From: CBDDLJ01 sp965230635
GTDB taxonomy: Bacteria > Pseudomonadota > Gammaproteobacteria > UBA1113
DNA length: 64,000 bases
Direction of reading: 5' to 3'
NCBI GenBank assembly: GCA_965230635.1
Contig: CBDDLJ010000012.1
Coordinates: 1 to 64,000, forward strand
Positions 1-10,000 of the stretch are shown piece after piece; within the stretch, counting starts at the first letter, position 1; each line of letters starts with the position of its first letter. The notes below the pieces were generated by a model. The model was not told the DNA's origin, did no database searches, and worked only from the letters and a program-made list of their open reading frames with translations. Made by a program: the position numbers and the translations under genes.

Positions 1-1
1 C

Positions 2-1731
2 TCGTTAAGTACACTTTTTAAACTGCAAATTTGGCACACTGAGGCTGAATCACCAACTCCACTGGATGATGCTGAAAAAACAGAATTGCAAGAACTTCTT
101 ACGGCAACACGCGATGAAGATGATGACAGCTCTACAGCAGCGCGACGATGTATTATTGGGTAATGTATCTACATTGTGAAAAGGGATGTTGGTGTTTACT
201 TTATTGTCGCGTGACGCAATTAAGAAAAATATTGACTTATGTGATCGTGTCTATGATGACCAAAGTGCGCTTGCATCCAAATTAAATACCTTATTAGGTA
301 TAGATTCTGCTGCTGAAGAATCACTTGAGAAGGAAGGATGCCGATTTTTGGCGCATGCCAAAGGCTTGCAGCTTGTCATTAAAAAAGATACCAGTGAACT
401 ACGTGGTGCAAACAAATCTATTTCGTTAGGCAAGGTTAAATTTCTCCCTGAAACATACTTCACCGACTTGTCCGGCTGGAACCAATCTCGGTTTTTGGCG
501 TTGCATATTTATTTTTTAGTAAAGCTATACATGAAAAAAAGAAAGAAACAGGCGACCTTGTAGCTATTGCGAATACACTTGTCCCAAAAGAAGAATTGCT
601 CGAAGAATTGCTAGCAGAGCTTTTGTTGCAGTAAATGCACAGTGCCTTGTACGCACTGTGATTAAACAAATGGATCCATTAATGCATTGGTATACTAGCG
701 ACGAAATGAATTTATTGCTAAAGCATTATATAAGTGAAAATCAAGAAGTAGAGCTTCTTACTGCAATGCTAGGGACAAATTGGAGAGACAGTAATGACTT
801 GAAAGAAAATTTATTCAATTTAATCAAAACCGCGTCCAGAAGATAGCAAATAAGCAAGCTGTTAAAGATAAAGTTTTGATACCAATAAATTTAAATAATA
901 ATCACTGGGCATTACTTTATGTTATTTATCAAAAAAAAGAAAACCAATTGCCAGCAGTTTATTATTTTGATCCGTTTGGGGCTAGTCCACCAACAGGTGT
1001 TATCAATGTGTTGTCTGCGAAAGAACTCTTTCCTACCAATTACGCTGATTAATATTGGAGCACGTGTGCAGAATGATAGTTATAATTGTGGACCTTGATC
1101 ATTGAGGCAGCTAGGAAAATTAGCAAAAATCAAACTGTTCCAGACCAAAAATATGACATATCGAGCGCGAGAATTCAACATGACAAAATATTCAGAGAAC
1201 ATCAAGAGAAAGAAAAACAAGCATTTCTACCTGTGGTAAATGCTTTTTACGATTCATTGGTGAGCATTTTTAAAGAAGCTGGTAAGGAAGAATCTTTTGA
1301 AGTTTGTTTTCCCTGTGGTATCCCAGACCATGCAGTCTATTTATATTTCACTAAAATAAAAGAGCGCGTTGTATTGCGAATAGACAATACTGGAGCAGGT
1401 GCGAAAGAAAACCATATTAGAGGTGAAAAAAGGAGATTAAAAAAGAAAGGGAGACATTTTTCGAGTATAGACCGCATGTTCTCTACCGGATCACAGTGAA
1501 CGATATGTCCACTCCCGAGGTGAAGGCATCGTTAACAGCATATTTAAGAAGACTTTGTTACTTGCAAAAAAGCGCAAAGAAAAACAAAGTGAACAGTTAT
1601 CGCTATTATACAATGTTGCGACGAGCACCGTAAATAAAATAGATTTTCCTCCCTCTGGTGTTTACGGAAAAAATGATTGGCCTTTTCAAGCAGCACAAAC
1701 AGTGAAAATTGCGTGTACAGAAATTACATGA
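2..1731 (+). pseudogene. Ulp1/C48-like cysteine peptidase, multiply frameshifted, cut by window edge
   Basis: Reading across frames recovers one decayed protein. An open piece at 2-163 leads into 186 onward, then a frame change near 490 gives FGVAYLFFSKAIHEKK, and later pieces follow. The peptidase core is split over several frames: a helix starting MHWYTSDEMN (about 679), then NNNHWALLYV (His, about 895-925), YYFDPFG (Asp, about 960-980) and VQNDSYNCGP (Gln and Cys, about 1066-1097). The spacing and order His-Asp-Gln-Cys are those of clan CE (Ulp1/SUMO-protease-like) peptidases, which Legionellales and Chlamydiae use as secreted deubiquitinases or deSUMOylases. Directly after the catalytic Cys a single missing base breaks the frame; downstream it resumes as IIEAARKISKNQ. 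Further breaks occur near 1430-1450 and 1490. The last recognisable piece ends at 1731. The 5' end lies outside the window. The family call is inferred from motifs, and no activity is expected. Confidence 0.6.
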
Positions 1732-1844
1732 TTGGCGTACATTACCGTTTTATTGATAAGGAGAAGATACTGCCAGAAAACTTGTATACGTGGTTTCAGA
1801 AAGAAGCCACTATACACCATGTCACACGAGAAGAAACCAACGGA

Positions 1845-4800
1845 GATTTTACTACTTTCTCCAGACGCCGGCAAAAACGAAGAGGTTCTGCTGCTTCTTC
1901 TAATCGCAAGCGAAAACGAAGAGATCAACCGCCTCTGTATTTTTTGGTAGTAATAGGCGTATTTTTCGCTGGGCTTGTAGGGTTAATAAGATATTTATAT
2001 CGCCAGCTAATCACTTCGCCACACAGTAATGCGTTTGGCACCGAATTAAAAAGATTTATACAGATAAAACAGATTTTCGTTTGCATTATGTTAATGACCC
2101 TCGAAAATTCAGCAATACCCGAAAAATGATTGATCTATTTGTTCCTTTGAGCCTAATGCTGCAAGAGGATAGTTACTCAAAAAAAGACGAGGAAAAACTA
2201 CCATTTAATGAAAGATCAACGGAGAAAAGCAAAATTATACGCATAGAGAAGTTGCTAGAACGACATACTCAAGCAGACCAGCAAAGTTTACCTCCAATAG
2301 GTAAAATATTAATTATGGGTCGTTCTGGTAGTGGCAAATCAACGTTGTGTAAATGGCTTGCTTACCTATACAGTCAGACACTGAGAAAAGTTTATTCTAT
2401 GGATTTGAAGTAGTATTTTGGATACCGTTACGGAAATTATTGAATGATAAGCGTTTTGAGCATGAACCCAAGGATTACTCATTGGGTACATTAGTTCGCT
2501 ATCTATGTTTTGATGAAAATAAACGGAATGAGGATGAAGAGAAGCAGTTAAATAACTGGATAGCTCAACATGAAGATCGTATATTATGGCTTCTCGATGG
2601 GGGGGGATGAAATTGCGTCAAGCGAGAATAAGCTTGACGATCCATTGATGAATATCATTAATAGCATTTTAAGTAAACCTAATATTATCTTTTTGATGCG
2701 CCCTAGTGCTAATCATCATTTTCATTATAGACCTGATCGCCAATATAACTTAAGGGGATTTTCAGAATTTGATTTTCCTGATAAATATGTTAATAAATTC
2801 TTCGGCGAAGAAGACAGTCAAAATCCAATTGGCAATGCTAAAACATTATTAGCTTTCCTTGAAAAATCACCTTCTATAAAACGCTTAGGCTTCACGCCGC
2901 TCAATGCAGAGTTAATATGTGCTATGTGGCAGCGAGATAGAAGCAATCTTAAAAAAATGTCAACTGTCACTGATTTGTACCACAAAGTCATTGAGTATAT
3001 ATTGCGTAGGGAGTTAGAGTTTCAATCAGAACTAAAAAAGGAAGCTGATAAGAACAAAAAGCCGTATGATTCATTACTAATTGAAAAAGACGAATCTAGA
3101 AATCCTATATTTTATGATAAAGACACTTGGGACAGTGCAGCGGTGTTCACTGCCTGTGAGCCTGTATTACACTGCTTAAGCTTATTGGCTTTTCATGCCC
3201 AAAGCTATTATGAGACTGATAAGCGATTATGGTTTAGTGATGATGATTTGAGTAGTGTTTTAACACTTTGTGTGGAAGAAAAGAAATCTCGAGTGCCGAT
3301 GCGAGCAGCAATAAATCGTGTTGGTTTTTTAAATATACAAGAAGCAGGCTTTGAATTTACGCATCTGTCTTTCCAAGAATACCTAGCTGCAGTTTATGTG
3401 GCACACTGTCTACAACCAGAAAACAATAAGGAGCTATTGTTGCCATCTGGCCGTAAATCCAACTTTAACGATTGGTTTGCTCAAAAGAAGTACTTGTCAG
3501 AATATGCACATGTATGGGAATTTACTGTAGGTACCCTCAGGCAAAACAGTTTACAGTCAGAACTGCATATTTTCCTTGAACAATGGTTAAGTGAGCCTCG
3601 GGACGTTTTCCGCTTAAATGAAGTCCTTTTATTGATACGCTTTTTGAATGAGGGGGGAAGCATATTAGATGATAAAATAAAAAACCCACTGATTGATTAT
3701 GTGTTTTCTTTTTGGAAAAGACTTTGTGATAGCAGCAACCCAGTTTTCTTGGAAAAAGATAAATTTTATAAAGTGCTCAGTGCCAGTCCACAACTGCTTG
3801 CAGAATCTAAATTGATAAATCCAGTTATAGATGCATTAAAGAGTTCCTCTCCAGAAGCTTTAGCTTTGCTGCAGTCATTCGTCCATATAGATTTGCCTAA
3901 GGTAGTTATAACAGAGCTTATTAACATTCTATTAAGTGAAGATGGGAGTCATGAATATAAAAGGAAGGTGCACCTTGCTTTGCTTTTCCAAGATCCATGG
4001 TTTTACCCAAATACTATACCAAATCTCTTTAAATTAATACGAAGTGATCGTATTTTTTTAGCCCTTGATGCTTTGTCTTATCATTTGTCTATAAAAAGTG
4101 TGATAACAGATTTGATCGCTATGCTAAAGGATGAAGCTGATACAAAGCTCAGGCTTGAAGTAATGACGGTATTGGGTCAGAAAAAAGCATTGTCTTACTC
4201 AGATACCATACCGGCCCTCATTGCTGAATTGCAGGATGGTGATAAAAACAATGATGAAATTAGATGTGGAGCTGCATTAGCGCTGAGTGGCCAATATGCA
4301 TTGTCTCACTCAAGTGTTGTATCAGCTTTAACTGACGAATTAAATAATGGTCATGATGAATGGCTTAAATGTGTAGCCTATGCATTGGGCAGTTATGCAG
4401 TTTTACCACCCTATTTTAGTGCTTTATCTGACTTCGATATTACACCTGAAGGTCATGCCGGTTATGATTGGATGATTGACTCTATGTTCACAGAAAAAAT
4501 GTCTAATGAGTATTCAGCAATTAAGCCACAACCAGATCAAATAAAGGATTTCCACGAAAACATCGTACCAGGACTTATTACTGCATTAGGAAGCAATAAT
4601 AGTGCTGTAGCTTCTATGGCTGCTTACGTCCTAGGCAGCGATATAGCATTGTCTCATCAAGATACTATACCAGCACTCATAGCTGCATTAGGGAGTAATC
4701 ATAGTGAGGTGGTTTTTGCAGCTGCCTATTTCTTAGGCAGCGACATAGCTTTGTCTCATAAAGATACCATACCAGGCCTTATTACTAAATTACGAAGTAG

Positions 4801-6724
4801 TTCTGGCTATGCAAGCAGCATAGTTTATGCATTGGGTAAACAACATGAATTGTCTAAAGACTCTATTGATGTTCTCATAGAAGCGATAATAAATAATACT
4901 AGTGTAAAAAAATCTGCATCGGAAGTGTTAGCTTCTCATAAAAAGAAATTGCCTGAAAGAGATGTTCAACAACTGATTGAAATGATAGCCGGTAGTCAGT
5001 CTAACTCTGATAAATTAATCGCTACTGATGCATTGTCAGGCCAAACTACCTTGTCTAATGATAGCATTATATTTCTTATAAAAGCGATACAAACGGAATG
5101 TGAAAAAATCAAAGTAACTGCCTCACATATTGTGTCACAACAAACTGAGTTGTCAAAACCAGTTATAGATACCCTATTAAAAGGCTTAAACATACACAAA
5201 GATAATATCCTTGCTAAAAAGTATTTGGTGGCTGCACTGTCTAATCAATTAGCGTTAAAACGTGAAGATGTTATAGAGAAACTTAATTCTATAAGCCAAA
5301 ATGATGAACACGAGGCTGTTAGAAAAATGGCAGTATTAACCTTAGGTTCGTATCCTTTTGTTTTATCTAAAGACGAAGTCAAAGAGGTTCTTACTACTAT
5401 AATGTTAAGGGATTCTGAGCCTAATGTTAAGATGGTAGCTGCAAGAGTGTTGCATAAGCAAAGCGATTTGATAGATCAACGGCTAGCGTTTTATATCGAG
5501 ATGCTAAAAGAGGGTATAATTCATGAAGAAATGTGGGCGCTACTAGGTCAAGAATTTTTATCTGAGCCTAATATAAAATTATTGGTTAATACAAGACAGG
5601 ACTCTAAAGAGTCAGAATTTTTACAGGAATATATCCTTACTCTATTAGAAATGCAGGTAGAAATTAATACTCCGATAATTAAGTATTTACTCAAATCACC
5701 AGAGTTATCTTATTCCACAAAGCTTATTGCCGAGATTTGCTATAACCTTAATCAAAAAGTTACACTCAATCAGAAAAATTTATGCCTGCATCCTCTGTTA
5801 AAAGATTGTATTGAACTCAATGATGCGCAATGGTCAGAACTCCAATCAGCATTCCAGTCTAAAGTCAGTACGCTTCAACTACCTGATTATAACTTTACAC
5901 TAGGTCATTTTGTAAATAGTAACCAGATAATAGAATCCTTCGTTCCAAGTCCTCCATCACTGTGCAATTTTACACATAACACTACTTTTCCAAATCCATT
6001 TTTAATGAGCGCCTCGATACCTGATTTTCTCCACACATTTATGCTTGGGCTTGTGCTCAAGCAATTGGGTAAAACGACTTATAGTTACTTAAAGTCATCG
6101 TATCAATTACTAAAATTTTGGTGGTTTGGAGATGAGGAAGCACTTAAATTGCACAGAGCAAAGCGACAAGTGTATGAACGCTATCAGTTAGGGCAAGACT
6201 GTATGGAAGAAAAGCAGTGGGATAAAGCAGAAGCTCATTTTAAAGTTGCTATAGAGTTAATTCAGTCATTTAATTTTAATATGTATAAGACTGAATGTTA
6301 TATGGCTTTAGGATTTACATTGTTAGAGAAAGCACATATTTTACTAGACTCACCATATGAAATAGACAGTAGCATCACGGAAGATGAAGAAGTTTCTTTG
6401 ATAGATAAAGCTAGGGATGTATTTTTAGCAGTAAAAGGTGTTAGTCAAGAAAATGATGAAGTTATAAAAGAGGAATTGGATAAGCTCGCCACGCTTTATA
6501 AAAGCTGCGCTCAACCAGTTCTTGCACATAGATGTCGCGAGGAAGCTAAACAACTAGCTTCAGAGATGGCTAATGTAAATGATGGATTAATATACGTTGA
6601 TCAACTAGCACATGAGTCAACGGCGGGCATTGCTGCGCAACTAGGAATTTTTGCGTATGCGAAGAAAGCACCTACTGTGACTTTATCTAAGGGGAGTAAT
6701 TTGAATACGTTAGGAAAAAATTGA
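1845..6724 (+). pseudogene. NACHT-HEAT-TPR protein, copy 1, three frameshifts in the NACHT half
   Basis: This is a paralogue of the intact gene at 7041-12473, collinear with it from about residue 92 of that protein to the stop. Similarity starts near 1845. The N-terminal cassette and leader of the intact copy are missing and replaced by unrelated sequence that is open from 1677. Three indels break it. One A is missing from an A-run near 2046-2050, one C is missing near 2380 (intact copy ACACCTGAG, here ACACTGAG), and one extra G lies in a run of eight G at 2599-2606, inside Walker B (DGGDE). The P-loop GRSGSGKST (about 2319-2345) is intact and more canonical than in copy 2. A long frame of 1384 codons (2570-6724) holds the rest: post-NACHT helices, HEAT-like repeats, and a C-terminal hydrophobic and TPR-like region. 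It could be a dead gene or, less likely, one switched by its G-run. It may still express the C-terminal part. Confidence 0.75.
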
Positions 6725-7040
6725 GTATGGAAGCGTTTAGCGTATCAAGTGATGCTGCAATCAAAACAATTGCAATGAATTGAAAGTGAACGGTGAAACT
6801 AATTTGCATGTTGCTGGCGCGAGCCAACTTGGTTTTTCACATTGCCTTTAAGAGCTAAGAGCAGTAATGGTTTGTGGGAAAGGGGATTATTTAAAGATGA
6901 CAAAGGAAAAATGGTGCAGGCGGATAGTTGGTATTGGCAATACCTATAGCTAGGTTACTACACCTAAAGTCAGGTGTTATTGATTTTTTAGAGTAGTGTT
7001 TTTATTGGTCAGAACATGTAAGATAGCAGGGGTGTGATGC
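6725..7040 (+). other. Spacer with duplicated 3' tail and an orphan gene remnant
   Basis: The first 65 bases or so repeat the tail after the intact copy's stop (12474-12535) with few differences, so the duplication that made the two NACHT genes extended past the coding region. From about 6786 a different remnant can be read in two frames, VNGETNLHVAGASQLGFSHC and then SSNGLWERGLFKDDKGK and DSWYWQYL, ending near 6950. It resembles the end of a protein I do not recognise and has no start codon. A short hairpin (ACACCT/AGGTGT, 6960-6977) followed by a loosely T-rich stretch could be a weak terminator. The last 65 bases form the leader of the next gene. Confidence 0.5.
6974..7040 (+). promoter_or_regulatory. 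Leader shared by two NACHT-family genes (copy A)
   Basis: This stretch aligns almost base for base with 13589-13652 in front of the third NACHT gene. Both read GTGTTATTGAT, then a TTTA-rich step, AGTAGTGTTTTTATTG, and a purine-rich ribosome-binding site (AGCAGGGG here, AGCAAGGGAG there) just before ATG. A 19-base core, GTGTTTTTATTGGTCAGAA (6996-7014), also occurs exactly on the minus strand at 63912-63930. The conserved distance to the start codon suggests a shared promoter or 5' UTR. No sigma-70 hexamers can be assigned with confidence. Confidence 0.5.
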
Positions 7041-10000
7041 ATGACAAATACGGTAAAAAGAGAAAAAGTCACAGAAGGTTCAAAGTTAACCGACAATGCC
7101 AGTAAAATTCATCAGCAGTTTCCACCTAATGAGACTACTCAAGAAACAGGTAATAAAGAGATTGATAACGATGAGTATACTACCCATGGTGAATCAACAT
7201 CAAATTTATTGGCTACTTTATTAGCTATGCTATCATCATTTAAGGTAGAAGCTCGTAATCATGCGCGAGTCAATATTAACATAAACATGAAAAAATCTTT
7301 TAATAATTCTAGCAGTAGAGATTCTGCTACTTCCTCCAAACACCGGCGAAGAAAGAGAAACCGAAGAGATTCTGCAGCTTCTTCTAATCGCCAGCGAAAA
7401 CGAAGAGATCGACTACCTCTATATTTTTGGAGAGTAATAGGCGTATTTCTCAGTGGATTTGTAGGCTTAATAATTTATTTATATCGCCAGCACAGTAATG
7501 CGTTTGGCAACGAATTAAAAAAGATTTATGAAAATAAAGCCTACTTTAGGCTACACTATGTTAATGATCCTCGCAAAATCAAGAATACCCGCAAAATGAC
7601 TGACTTATTTGTTCCTCTGAGTCTAGTATCGCAAGATGATGAAGAGGATAACCAAGATGAGGAAATACTTCCTTCTTATGAACGACCAACAGAAAAAAGC
7701 AAAATTGTGCGCATAGAGAAATTGCTAGAACGACCGATTCAAATAGGCCAGCAAAATCTACCACCAATAGGTAAAATATTAATCATGGGTCGTGCTAGTA
7801 GTGGTAAATCAACGTTATGCAAATGGCTTGCTTATTTATACAGTCAGACACCTGAGAAAAAATTATTTTATGGATTTGAAGTGGTATTTTGGATGCCGTT
7901 ACGGAAATTACTAAATGATGAGCGCTTTGAACGTGAACCCAAGGTCTATTCATTGGGTACATTAGTTCATTACCTATGCCTTGATAAAAACAAACGGAAT
8001 GAGGATGAAGAGAAGCAGCTAGATAACTGGATAACCCAACATGAAAATCGTATATTATGGTTGCTTGATGGGGGAGATGAAATTGTGTCCAGTGATAATA
8101 AGCTTCATGATTCATTAATGAAGCTTATTAATAATATTTTAAGCAAACCTAATGTTATTTTTTTGACACGTCCTAACACTAATCATAATTTCCTTTATGA
8201 GCCTGATCACCAATATGAATTAAAGGGATTTTCAGAATTTGATTTTCCTGATAAATATGTTAAGAAATTCTTCGGGGAAGAAGACAGTCAAAATTCAACT
8301 GGCGATGTTAAAACATTATTAGATTTTCTTGACAACTCACCTTCTATAAGACGCTTAGGCTTCACACCACTCAATGCAGAATTAATATGTGCTATGTGGC
8401 AGCGAGATAGAAATGGCCTTAAAAACATGCAGCGAGAATCAACTGTCACTGATTTGTATAACAAATTCATTGAGTATATATTTCGTAGAGAATTAGAGCT
8501 TCAATCAGAGCTAAAAAGAGAGGCTGATAAGAGCAAAAACCAGTATAATTCATTACTAATTGAAAAAGACAAATCTGGAAATCCTATATTTTATGATAAA
8601 GACACTTGGGATCGTGTTGCGGTGTTCTCTACCTGTAAGCCTGTATTACACTGTTTAAGCTTATTGGCTTTTCATGCTCAAAGCCATTATGAGACTGGCA
8701 AAAAATTATGGTTTAGTGATAATTTGTTCGATCCTGTTTTAACATATTGTGTGAAAGAAGAAAGATCCCGAGTGCCCATGCGAGCAATAATAAACCGTGT
8801 TGGTTTTTTAAATATACAAAAAACAGGCTTTGAATTTACGCATCTGTCTTTCCAAGAATACCTAGCTGCAGTTTATGTGGCACATTGTCTACAGCCAGAA
8901 AACAACAAGGATCTATTGTTACCATCTAATCGCCAATCCAACTTTAAAGATTGGTTTGCTCAGAAAAAGTACTTATCAGAATATACACCCATGTGGGAAT
9001 TTACCGTAGGTACTCTCAGACAAGAATATTCACAGTCAGGGCTACAATTTTTTCTTGAACAATGGCTAAGTGAGCCTCGAGATATCTTCCGCCTCCATGA
9101 AATCTCTTTATTGATACGTTTTTTGAATGAGGGAGGAAGTATATTAGATGATAAAATAAAAAATCCATTGATTGATTATGTGTTTTCTTTTTTAAGCAGA
9201 TTTCGTAGTAATGGCCGTCAAGATTCTAGCCCTTTTTATAAAGCGTTTAGCGCCAGCCCACAACTGCTTGCAGAGTCTAGATTGATAAATCCAGTGGTAA
9301 ATGCGTTAAAAGCAGAACCTCCAGCAGCTTTACTGAATTCATTAGACTATATAAAAAACCTGCCTGAAGCAGTTATAAAGGAGCTGATTAACATTCTATT
9401 AAAAAAGCGAAGTTGTATTAAATGTTTTGAATATTCTTATTGGAAGCCAAATGCACAATCAATTCTGTCTCGCCAAAACCCATGGTTTTATCCAGACACT
9501 ATACCAAGTCTCTTCAAGTTACTAGAAGCTAAAACTCATTTTAGAAGCGAAATGATTTCCTTGATAGCTTTGTCTTATCATTTTTCTATAAAAAGCGTCA
9601 GAACAAATTTTATCGCTATACTAAAAGATGGGACTGATAGAACAATCAGGCTTGAAGTAATTAAGCTATTGGGCGAGGAAAAAGCATTGTCTCACTCAGA
9701 TACCATACCAGCTCTCATTACTGAATTGCAGGATAGTGATAAAAACGATGATAAAATTAGGTGTGCGGTTGCGTTAGCACTGAGTGGCCAATATGGATTA
9801 TCTCATTCAAATGCTGTATCAGCTTTAGCTGACCAATTAAACAATGGTCATGGTGAATGGCTCGTGTGTGTAGTTTATGCATTGAGTAGTTATGTAGTTT
9901 TGCCATCCTATTTTAGAACTTTATTGGCTATCGATGATATACTTGAAGGTCATACGGATATTACTGCTATGTTTAAAGGTCATATGGATATCGCTGCTAT

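Noticed and set aside
1677..2129. Separate 150-codon gene before NACHT copy 1
   Set aside because: Its second half is plainly the Arg-rich and membrane segment of the NACHT paralogue in the pre-frameshift frame, and the first half is unrelated junk fused to it.
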